NCBI GenBank assembly: GCA_002633025.1
Contig: NMRB01000589.1
Span: forward strand, 163,754-227,753
Source of the DNA: Notospermus geniculatus
Lineage: Eukaryota; Nemertea; Pilidiophora; Heteronemertea; Lineidae
Direction of reading: 5' to 3'
Length of the DNA: 64,000 nucleotides
The position numbers and the translations under genes were made by a program. The notes under the pieces are model-generated. The model was not told the origin of the DNA, did not search any database, and worked only from the letters and a program-made list of their open reading frames with translations. Positions 23,048-35,448 of the stretch are shown here, in pieces. The stretch's first letter is position 1; each line of letters begins with the position of its first letter.

Positions 23048-23616
23048 TAGTGAACAGCAGTTACCACACATGAACTGCAATACGATGACTGGGGTACATT
23101 CTACGCTAAGTCAAAACACACAGTCATCTAACAAACAACTTGAGAAATATCGCAAAAAGATACAACTCACATATTGCAAAGGTTCGTGTCGTTTACAATG
23201 ATGCAAGCTGCTGAAGTTCAAGCTGAATATGATCCTCCTCATTACTCACCTTAGCTATGAGATCCACAATAATACACAACACAAAACAAGGAACTGGTAT
23301 TTTCACCTTAGGCCTACCGGTACTACTAGGAAGAACCAGAGATAGAAGAATCGTTATCAGATGTAATAACAGGAGATTCACCTGAAGCGGTGATGTTTTT
23401 TTTAAGAAACACGGCGGAAACTAATTAGTCTAGATCCACCTGGAGGACAATCTTAAAACTAATCTCAGGCATGTTCGGCACGCCATATCTATATTAACAT
23501 AAGCGTTGACCTGAAACCAAGGGGTAGCCATGAAGGGGTAGGCCTACTGCTTCCTTGGGTTTACATTCCTTTCCCCCTGCTTATACCTGCCAAACAGTCA
23601 ATAATATTCAGTAAAA

Positions 23617-23950
23617 AAAGCGGCCTATCCACGTGCAATATTGTTGCACAATATGAGGATCAAAATGGGCAATATTATTGCCAATCTTTCTTCCAACCAT
23701 TATGCCAGAAGCACATGACACCCATTTTGGGCCCCATATTGTGCAATAATATTGTATGTGGATGGACCACTTTAAGTGGCCTATCCACATGCAATATTAT
23801 TGCACAATATGAAGATCAAAATGGGCAATATTATTGCCAATCTTTCTTCCAACCATTACGCCAGAAGCACATGACACCCATTTGGGGTCCCATATTGTGC
23901 GTGTACGCGGATGGACCACTGTACAATATTGTACGTGGATGGACCACTTT
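23617..23950. mobile_element. Tandemly doubled palindromic MITE, copy 2
   Basis: Same element as 3808-3963, but present as two head-to-tail copies meeting near 23773. A further partial repeat of its right end lies at about 23905-23950. Confidence 0.8.
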
Positions 23951-24000
23951 AGGCCGACCGCAAATTCCTTCAGTCATGGTAAGTCAACAACCCAAGGTTA

Positions 24001-24424
24001 GGCCATGGGAACTTAGGTATGAGTTTACCGTCCGAAACTTTTTGAAAAGTGATGAGGCTTTTTTTCATTATTCATTATTTTGTTTTGACCCCTTTTCAAG
24101 TGAAAAACAAGGTACGGACTACCAGTAAAATCAAGTGTCTTTTTTAAAAATACAGTGATTGGCTGATGGAGTCATCTCCCATTCTGCAGAGTGGCCGTGG
24201 TCATGGTCGTGAACAACAGAATGATTGAAACACATCACAGTAGGGTAAATTTAGTCCATTTTCGAGGGTATGAACAAAAAAAGACACTTGGAACTAATTT
24301 TTTAGCTTTTTTGGGGAAAATTTTGGAAATAATGAAATTTTTGAAAATAATGAAATTTTTCATGCGGTGGCGCCACCACCATGCGGGCGGTGGACGGTAA
24401 ACTCATACCCAAGTTCCCATGGCC
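24001..24424. mobile_element. PIF/Harbinger-like MITE, copy 2 only
   Basis: Inverted ends begin GGCCATGGGAACTTAGGTAT, with one mismatch in the first 20 bases. The 3-bp TSD TTA is confirmed by the empty site in copy 1 (AAGGTTACCTAG near 4010-4021). A TWA duplication is typical of PIF/Harbinger. A second inverted repeat around GGTGGCGCCACC lies inside. It does not encode a transposase. Confidence 0.87.
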
Positions 24425-24834
24425 TTACCCAGACAGGAACCCGGAGACGTTAGTTCATTCTGTTAAAGATCAATATATACCTTATAATGTGGTATGGCTG
24501 TACACAAATTGTACTCGACACATACATGGAATCCCCATTTATATGTATTGCCAATCAGAACCATCAATAATAGATCAATTCAAGTCTAATCAGCTCGTGG
24601 GCATTCGATGTTGTCATTATGCTCAATAATTGATGCAGTGTAACGCTGATGCAGATGGAGGTGGGGTACAGTCGGCTGGCATCATCCTGAGGTAATCAGT
24701 GGTTTGCAGCACCCGCTTCCAATGTAATTACTGCACAGCTCAGGATGGCTCTCATGGGACAGCAGCCAAAGAATAGAACTGCCATAAAGGAGGTGTACTA
24801 TGTCTATCGAAAGGCAAAAAACCCTGACCAAAGT

Positions 24835-25007
24835 CAGGCGCGGATCCAGGGGGCGCACCTGGCGCGCGCCCCCACTTTCAGCCAACAAATCTGTAAAGTT
24901 GACCGTGAAATTCTGAAGTTTTGGAGCAAATCATTGAAATTGACTGCAGATTTCAATGTTTCTAGCACAGTGCGCCCCTCTTTTCCGAAATCGTGGATAT
25001 GCCCCTG
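24835..25007. mobile_element. MITE, CAGG…GGATCC family, copy 2 only
   Basis: Flanked by the 5-bp TSD AAAGT. Copy 1 has the uninterrupted site (GACCAAAGTCAGCAG near 4395-4410), which fixes both ends. It is a near-identical relative of 211-383. Confidence 0.92.
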
Positions 25008-25829
25008 AAAGTCAGCAGTCTCTGCCTATTACTCAACTCCAAAGTATGAAACATGCATCACACTGTCACTTTTTTTCTAAAACTGTCAAAAAACACATGT
25101 GTAGATGACCAATCACTGGCCCGTTTTGACACTTCCTTTCCAATATTTCAATGTTTACAGAGCACATCATATGACCATTAATGGAACCTCATGACGACTG
25201 GCATGTACACCAGTTGAAGATAGCTCTGCCATGGGGGGCATGATACAGGCAAAAAAAAACTGACCACACTGTCACTGACAATCGGCAGGTCTTTCTGACT
25301 ATTACTCAATTCCGAAGTCTCAATCACCAAATATCCAACTGTCACTATTTTTCTAAAACTATCAAAAATAACATGTGTAGACACCAATCAATGGCTCTTC
25401 TTCTTGACAGGTTTTCAATATTTCATGTTTACAGAGCACATCATGTGACCATTCCGTCGAAATGTGATTGGTCAATTTTTGACAAAACAATGGGATCACA
25501 ACTGATCAGTTCTCATTACGTGACCGATATCCATGAAAGAGACAACCCAAATTCTTTGAAAGGTCAACAGTTTTTCAATCATAATAAATACGTCATCAGA
25601 CTGACTGATGACATCAGACGAAACACCTGGCAAAGGACAGGTGTGAATGTAGCCTATTTGTGACCCTCCACAGCAACACCAGTCGCACGTCGCTCAAAAG
25701 GTAAGCCATAACGAACTTAGATGACACCAGAAGAGTAAATAGATTGTTTCAGATTTCATAACAGACAGACAATATTGAAACTGACAAACAATTGGTCTCA
25801 ACCTGGTTTTGGTGTGGAGGGTCACATTT

Positions 25830-25970
25830 CAGGGTTTCTGCCAGTAATTTTTTTGAGGGTACTAATTTCTTTAAAATCGGCAAAAAACCCATGAAATTGA
25901 AGAAAATAGCCCTTTTCTGTTCCTTTTAGGGTTACCGTAGTACCCTTAGTACCCTCTGGCAGAAACACTG
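25830..25970. mobile_element. MITE, CAGGGTTTCCGCCAGA family, copy 2
   Basis: Same insertion as 5243-5383, with the same CATTT TSD. Confidence 0.88.
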
Positions 25971-26105
25971 CATTTGTGCCTTTCAATTTGACAAGCTTTG
26001 TAGTTTGTTGTTACAGAACCTACAGTACCCCGAGTCCTCATCACAGATGTCGTTCCAAAAAGGTGGAGTTTTCAATACCAAGAAAGAAGTCCAACTATAT
26101 GCCTC

Positions 26106-26369
26106 CAGGCCCGGATCCAGAGGGGGGCACATGGGGCATGTGCCCCCCCCCCCTATTTTTTGAGGGTCAATGATTTTTTTACTGCACTTTTTGGAAATTG
26201 TCTAGTATGTCTAAGATGCTGGGAAATCGCATCTCAGAGCTTTGATTTTTCAAATTTTCCTGGGGGAGGCGCCCCGGTTCCCCCTTTGTGTGCGCGCACT
26301 TGTGGTGCGAATCAACTGAGGGCTTCGCCCTCGGTGTTGTGCCCCCCGTGTTGTGTGGATCCAGCCCTG
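26106..26369. mobile_element. GGATCC-ended element, copy 2 only
   Basis: Starts CAGGCCCGGATCCAGAGGGG and ends GTGGATCCAGCCCTG, flanked by the 5-bp TSD GCCTC. It is absent from copy 1. The GC-rich interior contains CCTGGGGGAGGCGCC and a stretch shared with 8352-8520 (CTGGGAAATCG… type). Confidence 0.88.
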
Positions 26370-26935
26370 GCCTCATTATTTTTCTACTTCCTTGAACCCA
26401 ACACTGACCCACGTCCGACACCCACCAGGTACTGGCTGTAACTGCAGCATCCCTTCTTCATAACGATATGCCAGAATGTCATTTTTCCTCACAGCGATGG
26501 GCTAACAAGGGTTCGTAACCACCAGACCATCCAGGGCTTTCACATCCAACAAATACGTCCACCAGTCCCTCGTTGATGAGTCAAGTCCTCACCCAGACAG
26601 GTCCACGTCAGACAGCCTTTTCTCACGGGATCAATGATGTGAAAACACACCATGGGTTCTTTGACTTTGGACTATAATTTGTGAATTCCAAACTTGAGCA
26701 TCAAGAATCTCTCAGAACAGACCATGTTGACACCCACGGTCATGACGGACTTCCACGAGCAGAATCACTGGACTTGATCCACCACAAAGCTGAGACAATA
26801 CAAACATATAGCATTCCATCCAGACATACTCGGCCAGACCGCGGTGGTATGATCCCATTGATGGCATACCTTGGCTATTACCGACAGTGAATGGATGGAT
26901 GACATCATCATCGCCAGCTTCCCTTGCTCTCTCAC

Positions 26936-27115
26936 GACGACGTAGTCATTCCCAGTTGATATTCAGCCAAAGAAGGTTTATGACTGATGGAGAGATCTTT
27001 ACGGGGGAAACATTGGTCTGGTTGAACTAACAAGGCAAGGAGTTTATCATCTGTAGTGACCTCATGAACGTCATAAGTAACATTTTTCTTCAGAGGAACT
27101 GAAGAAGGAATACCA
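26936..27115 (-). CDS. Candidate internal exon, copy 2
   Basis: A minus-strand open stretch encodes a protein-like sequence that includes VPLKKNVTYDVHEVTTDDKL and QPDQCFPRKDLSISHKPSLA. Acceptor-like sites precede it (…GATAGCAG|TGG, or TTCTTCAG|TTCC 17 bases further in). It ends at a donor-like TCGTC|GTGAGA. I do not recognise the product. In copy 1 only the 3' part (to 6210) is present; the rest is replaced after the 'n' at 6211. It lies downstream, on the same strand, of the exon at 31836-32126 and could belong to the same gene, but phase compatibility is not established. Confidence 0.35.
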
Positions 27116-27184
27116 CTGCTATCAGAAAGCTTCAGTATCATGCCACAATGCAAGTATGAACAGCCAATCAGTCTCCTTCTGCGG

Positions 27185-27480
27185 GTTAAAAGTTTAAAAA
27201 GTTAAAGTTTATAGTCTGATATCAACAATCGTAGAGGTGTCATCCGACTTTACACTTTAACCCCAGTCTATCCTGAAACCTTTCAGTAGAACTCTGATGA
27301 GCTGCTCATTCAGCACTACAATCCGAGCATTCCCAACCGGTACCCATTTATACACCTGGGTGGAGAGAGGCCAGTGAGGCAAAGAGACTTAATGCCAAAG
27401 TCTCACGCCCAGTGGGATTCGAACCCGGGACCCTCTGACCGCTAGTCGGAGGCCCGAACCACTACACCACCGTGGCTCCT
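27185..27480 (-). mobile_element. tRNA-derived SINE, copy 2
   Basis: Same insertion as 6397-6692, with few changes and A and B boxes kept. Confidence 0.87.
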
Positions 27481-28316
27481 CAAAAACGGGCCATGCATAT
27501 GTTGACAAGTGAAAAAGAATGAAAGAGACATTACTTACAGCTGAAGTACAATGCCATCAAATTCCAAGGAAGAAAGTACATAGCGTACCCCATACAAAGA
27601 GTGAAAGAATCAGTTGGATGTCAACAGAACAGGTACATCCACAAAATGCTCAGAAGGCGAACCTCGAGAAACCATAGGAAATATCTCTGTCCTCTGCAAG
27701 CATCTCACCGCAAAGAGCCTGTGAGATATGACAGTCAACATATGTAGCTACCCAAAGGCATCATTCAGCTTATTATTGGATTTTACCCTGCTAGCAATCA
27801 CAAGAGATTACCATGTAATTCCTTGTTGGAATCGAAGTCGGGCACCAAATTAACTGAACGTGGCAAGAGCTGGGTATTGATGAGTGGTTGTCGACTTTGT
27901 TGACAAATTGGTTGGAATATGATGTGGCATGATTGATGATATGGCTATGTGGGGGTGGGAAGAGGTGGCCCACGGGCAGGACCATCAAGAGATGTACGTT
28001 TATTACATTACAACCGATATCTGCCAACAAATGTGACCCGGCACAGCAAAATGAGTCGAAGTCGCACAGAAGAAGACCGAAAGTGGAACCAGACAGCAAC
28101 CACAGAAATCGACGAAGTCAAATTTCACAATGGGCAGACAATCCTGAAATCAGCGAACCGCTGGGGTCACCTTGGACATGTTGGATCTTCTTATGTGCGC
28201 ATTCCGACTCATTCTGTCGTGCTGGGTCACCCCACAGCAAAACCAGTCACAAGTTGCTCAGAAGGTGAGCCGCAACGAACTAAGATGACACCAGAAGAGA
28301 ATGGAAGAAATAGATA

Positions 28317-28462
28317 CGGGGCGGATCCAGGATTTGGGAAAACGAGGGGGCGCCCTCTGCTAGGAACATTGAAATTTGCACCCAATTCCAGAATTTCATG
28401 GTCGATTTTACGGATTTGTTGGCCAAAAGGGGAGGCACGCGACCCCTCTGGATCCGCGTCTG
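28317..28462. mobile_element. MITE, CAGGGGCGGATCC family, copy 2
   Basis: Same insertion as 7531-7678 in the other copy, with eroded ends. It therefore predates the divergence of the copies. Confidence 0.8.
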
Positions 28463-28542
28463 ATACTGTCAGATTCCATATTACAGGCAGACAATATTGA
28501 AAGTGACAAACATTTGGTCTCAACCTGCCAAGGTACATGTAA

Positions 28543-28651
28543 CAGGCCTATCCGTTTGACGGGCGCGAAAATGCATGCACCTCGCAAACAATAGAAATTC
28601 TATTGTTTGCGAAGGGCATGCGTTTTCGCGCCCGTCAAACAGAAAGGCCTG
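28543..28651. mobile_element. Hairpin MITE with CAGGCCT ends, copy 2 only
   Basis: A nearly complete palindrome whose arms contain GTTTGACGGGCGCGAAAA. It runs from CAGGCCT to AGGCCTG with the 6-bp TSD ATGTAA on both sides, and is missing from copy 1. Confidence 0.9.
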
Positions 28652-29330
28652 ATGTAAGAGCGATGAGTTGGAAGTCACACAGAAGAAGACCCAACATATC
28701 CAAGGTGACACCAACGGTTTGTTGATTTCAGGATTTTCTGCCCATTGTGAAATTTGACTTTGTAGATTTCTGTAATTGTTGTCCGGCATCATCTTCGGTC
28801 TTCTTCTGTGCGCATTCCGACTCATTTTGTTGTGCCGGGTCACACATGAGATTGGAAAACTCAAGTTTGTACGAACAACCTGTTGACGGCCTCACCACCT
28901 GTAACAGATGCCACCAAAATCCCCCACGCCATGGTTAGTCATCAAATCATATCGATAATTCATGATACCGCATTGTGTGGGTTGATCAAAACACATTCCA
29001 GGAGGATGATTGAATAGTCGACACTGACATCATCATAAAACCACAACAATGAAAGCTTCTCGCCATCAAAACACTTGAACATTATTCATTATAAACATGT
29101 TTATAGAGCCATCCATCAGTAAATTAGAATTAAAGATACGATATCCTCAGGCAAAATGGGCCATCTGAGGGGCATCCATGCCACACACACTTCTCCCAAC
29201 ACTGTGGTGGGATTTGTCGGAAACGCCCCTAGTGTGTGGTGGCACTGCGGTGGGAAAATGAAGGACTGAGATGTGAAGGCAACATGAAATGCAAAAGTGA
29301 GTGTAGGCCTGTTTCTGTGGCTTCTAAAGC

Positions 29331-30944
29331 GGGGTTCATTGGCGCACTGATCCGCAGGCCTTTAGATTCCCCTGAAGCCCAGACACCCTCTATTTTTTAC
29401 CCTATTTTGGGGACATTTCGTCGTGTATTCATCCCCATCTCGTAGACATCAGTCACAAAGCTGAAGGAGACTGAGTTTCATAGTTATGAGGGTAATAGAA
29501 ATAAAGAAAATCACGATTGTTTTTAATACATCCTGTTGAAAAATGTTCCACTTGATTACTGCTGATACCCTCCACAATTATTGACACACACTGCAGTAAA
29601 CCCTTCCAAAAATGTACACAATCATTAGCCAAGTTCTCCGCAAAAACTTAATGACAAAGCTTTGTTTCTTCACGGAGTTTTTGTTTTCTGGAGGGGCTGA
29701 ATTTGGGGACATCGATTTTGGGGGCGTTCATTAGCGGGAATTTGGGTGACACCATATAACGGTGTAATTTTGGGGGAATCTAAAGGCCTGGCGCGATATG
29801 CACAAAACATCTTAAGTGTGATTTTTTGAGAATTTCCCAAAGAATTTCCTTAAGTAATCATCCTTAACCTGAGTGGTATGCAGAAAGCATCTTAAGATGA
29901 GAATTTTCTTAAAAATCTCCTTAACTTTAAGGTACCTCATCAAGATTCATAAGTGAAAATGTTGTCCCTATTTCCAGCAAAAAATACAGAAATTGTGTCT
30001 CTTTGACCTATTCAAAGATGTAGAACAGCATCATTTCTTCATAGCTCTTATTATTGTTGGTTACACTGAAGATAATGAAGTGAGAGGGTGGTACGGGTAC
30101 CAATGATAATTCGGGACAGTGAAAATCCTTTTGATTTTGGCTTGGGTGAGGGGATTTCACTTTGATGGAACGGGAATACTCTTCATTTAATATCAATCTT
30201 CTTGCTGCAGATAGATTGACAGAAGCCACGTAGTTCCTGCCTTACTAAGAGAAATCCTACTGAGTTGAGAAAATTCCGATTACTTATGAAAATCCTTAAC
30301 GTGTGCAACCATGTGCTCTTGAAGCAGGGATTCCCTAGGCATTCCCAGTGTGAGCTATTGTAAGAGCGAATTCTATTGGCTAACGCACGGGCTAAATTTA
30401 GCTCTAGGCCTAAGAGAAATCCTACTGAATTGAGGAAATTCCTATTACTTAAGCAAATTCTCAGCTCAGGAAATTCGTAAGGTGCTTCGTGCATACCACT
30501 TGAATGATTTCCTTAGCCAAGAATTATTTTACGAGGTTAAGGATAATCTTACACTTAATATAAGGATTTTTTGTGCATACGGGGCCTGGACCCATATTCA
30601 TAAAACTACTTAAGTCTAAGTATGACACTTATCCTTTGTTCAACACAAAAGATAAGTATCACACTTAGACTTAAGTAGTTTTATGAATACGGGGCCTGGG
30701 CCCAGTTTCACAAAGAATCTTAAGTCTAAGAAAAAACTTAAGTCTGAAATGAAGTCATCTGATTTGCTGAAACTCTGGTCACATGATGACTTAAGTCAAA
30801 CTTTAGACTTAAGTTTCTTTGTGAAACTGGGCCCTGATCTGGTCCTTTTTCAGTCCGTTTGCCCCTAGTTTTCCAGATTTTCGCAAAAGTCCATGATTTT
30901 TTACGGACCTGAATGGGACAAAACCCATGCGCCAATGAACCACG
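29331..30944. mobile_element. About 1.6-kb element with GGTTCATTGGCGC ends, copy 2
   Basis: The ends GGGGTTCATTGGCGC and GCGCCAATGAACCAC are inverted. The flanks GCTTCTAAAG and GCTTAAAG look like an 8-10-bp TSD with a small change. Copy 1 shows the empty site at 8965-8980 (GGCTTCTAAAGATGTC). The element has no recognisable transposase and carries two nested MITEs. Confidence 0.78.
30581..30834. mobile_element. Two abutting palindromic MITEs, copy 2
   Basis: Letter-for-letter the same as 9751-10004. It lies inside the larger insertion at 29331-30944 and inside the 1.3-kb identical tract. Confidence 0.82.
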
Positions 30945-31835
30945 CTTAAAGATGTCTACTGCCAAGAGTTCTGGAGAAGCTCCAGAGAGCTCAAATGCTC
31001 CACAGAAGAGGTCTTGAGAATGGAGGTCTGTTTGCATCCCACCTTACCAAGCCCTCCCCCCCCAGACATCAAACTTGCCAAGCAGTGGCAGACGAACAGA
31101 TGGTCTTGATATCAACAACGATATCACAGTTTCTACGAACTGGTCAATTGATTTCCTAGAATTATAAAATAAACAGGTACGACAGAAAAAAAACGGGATC
31201 AATAGATAGTATACTATGAAAGGTACATATTTTACATCACAGAGAGAACTCGAATGCCGTGACAGACACCTTTTATGGAGCTTAACATACATTATCATCG
31301 CCATTCAGCAGATGACAGCAGTGGAAACAGGCGGTGACAAAAGCTGACTTTTATTTATAGAAATCATTTCGGCCAATCAGGAACTGGATATGGGACAGGA
31401 TGGCATGAATGAAGCTTACCCCTTGCAAATCTCTCGACTAAATCTTTAAAATTTCACCAAAAGACAAAATCATGACTGGATATGGACAAGATCGTGAGAA
31501 ATGAAGGAAGTGTCCCTCAATGAAGTGTCCTTCACGCAGGTTGGCAACACACGGGACAAGGAAGATGTGCAGACACTTCCATTCAACCTTTATCAGACAT
31601 GAATGTCAATGTCTGAAGTCCACGACAAATATCAGAGATTGTAGGCTACTTTGACGTAATAGTATAAGACATCACCAACTCTCTTCCTAGTTCATGAGAT
31701 ACCACAGGAAGGACGAATATTAGTTGTGCACTACTTTGAGTTCTAGTGCAGGAGTACGCGTCGTTTGGCCCAGAAATAACTGTGTCTGATTCTGGCAGCG
31801 CTCACCCCGCACCGCGTGCTGGTTAGCAACCTTAC

Positions 31836-32126
31836 CTTCTGCAATCTCCGCTTCCATAGCCACCCTACGTCCTTCGCGTACTCAGGCGTCCAACGGCTAG
31901 TGCCGGTGTACATGGGCGTTGAATTGCCCGCGATGGAATTAACCGGTGTCAAAGTTCCTGTACTCGAGGCTACGGGTGTCGGCGGTTCACCCGTATCGTA
32001 TAATCCAATGACGTCCATTTCCTCTAGGGGACTTCCCGGTAACCGCACTAGGAGCTCCACCAGCGGACTCCTTACTTTTGGGAACCTGAACGGGTTCTTG
32101 TTGATATCTGAAGCCACGGGACTCAT
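31836..32126 (-). CDS. Coding exon of an unrecognised gene, copy 2
   Basis: Counterpart of the exon at 11013-11303: the same 97 codons, the same ATG and the same GTAAGG donor in phase 0. Ile replaces Leu at residue 40 and Leu replaces Ile at residue 90; the other differences are silent. The reading frame and both splice-relevant sites survive, while the flanking non-coding DNA has acquired indels, which strengthens the coding call. If the two copies are alleles, this is the same gene as the copy 1 exon. Confidence 0.62.
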
Positions 32127-32815
32127 TCTGTCAACGTTTCTCTGTCCAGTCCTTGAGAAGAGGGTTACAGGAGCTCACAGAAGGTTAACTGTCCACTGTT
32201 CAGAAAATTAACACCTGACTGAAGGCATTCATTTTCCAAGGGCAGAAAGTTGGTCATTTAGAGGCAATACAACACTTGGTGTTAGGGTGAGCCCCCCAAG
32301 GCCTTCCACTAACTTACACCCTTGAATACAAACATACTTATGCACATGAACAGTATAATGGTGATTTAAATCAGTGAGGCTTGAAAATCCAAACAGAGGA
32401 ATGGAAGTCAGCTAATCTTCTTATAGTCAAAGATGGAAGTTTTTAGAAATGGCACACAGATCAGCGGTCACGTCTTTTGCAGGGAAAACAATCCAATTTC
32501 CTTCCATTCTCATGTGAATCATGAATGAAGGTACCCCGGGGTTTGATACTATGCAGATGTCACCTCAGGAACTTTTATATGTGCACTACAAGGAAGTTTT
32601 GTAGACAATGAAAATGAGCACGGGTGGCAGGTGTCATGATCACGATGACTGAATTCCTGTACGATGGAGATCCTTGTCAGTGATTGGTTGTCCGATATCA
32701 TGGATCATCCATATTGTGATAATCAGTCACTACAACTCTGTCATGTCTGTAGTTGTCATCGACATGTGTTTCAAAGCCACACGACAGGTGAGAGACTGCA
32801 GGGCCTACTCGTGGA

Positions 32816-33172
32816 GCGGCGTGGTCTAGTGGTTAGCGAGACGGACTCCTGATCAGAGGGTCCTGGGTTCGATTCCCAGTCCTGACCAAGAAAAAAACCA
32901 CGCTCGCTTGTGACCTTGAGCAAGTCACTTTGCCTCACAGTGACTTGCTTCACCCCACCCAGGTGTAAAAGGGGTACCTGGCTGGTAGTGATGGTCTATG
33001 TGAATGTTAATCCAAGAGTGCTGAAATCGGCTGCCGGGACTCCCCAGGGAGTGGAGAAAAGAAATTCAAATGAACAGACCTAGGCTATACATGTAGCTGG
33101 GGTAATAATGTAAAGCGCATTGAGCAGTTCAACTGAAAATGTGCTATAGGATATAAGAACTCGCATTATTAT
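32816..33172 (+). mobile_element. tRNA-derived SINE with GCGCTATATAAG-type tail, copy 2
   Basis: Same insertion as 11990-12347, with the same TACTCGTGGA duplication. It has a few indels in the body and a small extra repeat in the tail. Confidence 0.92.
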
Positions 33173-34036
33173 TACTCGTGGATTGGCTATCCCCAGTGGA
33201 AAGTCGTCTCACTCATGAAGACTCCTGTCTTTGAATAATTGATTCAAATGGACACACCATGTAATAAGTTCTCCAACACCAACCGACTGTCATGACTGTC
33301 AGCAGAATCCAGTAGTAATTTACACATCATGTAAACCTTTTTATCTTGAGTCAGTCATGGACGGTCCTTGTTACAGTTGCCATGGTTTCGCTGCTTTCCA
33401 ACACTGTCAAACAGACTTGGCTGGCACAAACATTTTATATACTACAGAACATGTCCAATCTTTCTAATCTCGGGAGCACGCAATGCAACACCCGATGCAT
33501 GGCGAATGGATGGATTATCACACATTGAAATACCTCCGACATCATTTTGACACTAGGTCCAGGTCCATCACATTCGCAACCTCAAAAGCCATGAAAAGTT
33601 CTGCGACCAAATCCTTGCGGAAAAGAACGACAAATCACGAATACCAAATCAGAACGTATTCCCTCATTTAGCTTCTACTACACGGCAGTAGTACTGTCAG
33701 CACGCTTCATTTCCATGAAATGTTGCTCTTGCAATTGTTAGAATATGGATTTGTGAAAATCACCCACACATCAGTTACACCTGAGTGGGGATGCCATTCT
33801 ATCAACCGCAGTCACTCCCTCTTCAGTCAGTCATTGATGATGACTGCTGTGACTGGGTCAATGCGGACAAATGTTCAACAGAGTCAAGACATGAGAGACA
33901 GAGCTTGGAGGAATTATACTTGTCAAGTACCTAAACCTCCTCCAAGGACAGAGCTTGGAAGGAGGAATAAAACCTGGTTTTATTGCTCCAAGGACAGAGT
34001 AAGGTTGACCAGAGAGAGGGACAAAAGCTACAATAC

Positions 34037-34210
34037 CAATAGGAACAGTCAGCCGCGCATATTGCCAACAGATGGCAGCAAAGTCTTAGCGGACCAATGT
34101 ACAGGAAAATGTACGTGATTGCTACTCGATCGATAATGACTGGGTCCGCTAGATGCATTGAATTGGGCTGTAGTGACACCTAGTGGTCAACTCGCTGACA
34201 GCTCCTATTG
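34037..34210. mobile_element. MITE with CAATAGGAGC-type ends, copy 2
   Basis: Same insertion as 13959-14133. Confidence 0.72.
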
Positions 34211-34472
34211 AATTGGACTGGTTTGGAGAAATTTAATTGTCGGCAGTAAGAGTAAAGGCCCATTTCAAGCCTGAGAATATCGGTAATGTTTTTATAGGCT
34301 AAGGCAGTTGACAAGTGGCAGTCAGAGTTTGTTTTGTGCCAGACACTTGGGATTTACTGCCTGACATGTAATGGATTATCTATGTACAGACTTGGAATTG
34401 GTGCCTGACATTATGTCAGGCAGCAACTGCCTGGCTCCATATTCATAAACATACTTATGTCAAAGTGTGATA

Positions 34473-34659
34473 CAGTAGAACCTCGCTATTGCGGACACCT
34501 TTGGGACTGGGCTCAGCTGTCCGTAATAGTGAGGTGTCCGCAATATTGAAACTCCATCAATAACGGACACCAGTCTTTGGAAAATTTGGGACTGGACAAA
34601 TCTGTCCGTAATCGTGAGGTGCCACTGTATTGAGGTGTCCGTTAGGTGAGGTTCTACTT
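34473..34659. mobile_element. pogo/Tigger-like MITE, copy 2
   Basis: Same insertion as 14386-14572, with the right end changed (TTCTACTTTA). It lies within the same host MITE (34433-35075). Confidence 0.85.
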
Positions 34660-34730
34660 TACTTATCTTTTGTGTTGAACAAAGGATAAGTGTCACACTT
34701 TAGACTTAAGTACCGGTAGTTTTATGAATA

Positions 34731-35061
34731 TCATCTGGTGCTCACCAGTCTATCTGGCCTGACGGCCATCTAGCCTGGTTTGAATCCATCACATTTCCCG
34801 TTTCTGAAGGGGTGAGAGCCTCAGCCAATCATCGGGGCGCGAAGGAAAATCGACGTGCCAATCAAAATCCATGTTACAAATTCGAGCATGAAGAGCAAAG
34901 AAAGTATCCAACGGTGATTTGTTTCGCGAGTTCTGATTGGCTTGGAGGTGGGGTCAAGTAGGGGTCAGGTTCATCAATAATTTATGCATTAACAGAAAAG
35001 ATGACATGATTCGGACAAGGCTAAAGACGGAGTCCGTCGATATCCTTGTTTGGACAAGATG
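34731..35061. mobile_element. 331-bp insertion with 8-bp TSD, copy 2 only
   Basis: Flanked by ATGAATAT on both sides, while copy 1 has it once (near 14632-14639). The ends match only over CATCT…AGATG. An 8-bp TSD fits hAT, P or Merlin superfamilies; the short ends do not choose among them. CAATCA-like motifs are inside, with no coding frame. Confidence 0.85.
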
Positions 35062-35448
35062 ATGAATATAGGCCCTGGTGCCTGGCAAATTACAGTTTGG
35101 TGCCGGACAATGCCCTTGTTCACCCACTTATTCTCAGGCTTGCCATTTACCCCAAAACCAGATTCCAGGGCGTTCCAGGGCGCATGGGTTCTACGGCACA
35201 CTTTATGTGTGGACGCTTCAACAAAATAGTGTTGAACCCACTGGTCTGTGGGATCCACACTGCAAAGTGCACCAGAAATCAGATGGCGTGAACATGCCTC
35301 AAGACACGTGCCATGTCCGCTATCAGCAACGTGGCAACTCCAATGCTGAAACCAGGACTACATGTAGGTCCATAGTCCATCGGCATTTTACACATACATG
35401 TATGATAAAATATGACTGCACAGCAATAAAAAGAAAAGTATGACTTAC

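Larger units (their letters stand above)
34433..35075. mobile_element. Palindromic MITE interrupted twice, copy 2
   Basis: Counterpart of 14350-14644. Besides the pogo-like MITE it has taken a further 331-bp insertion near its right end (34731-35061), giving three elements in a nest. Confidence 0.78.

Noticed and set aside
22000-23080. Long open frames on both strands
   Set aside because: They run almost entirely through n bases in the assembly gap.
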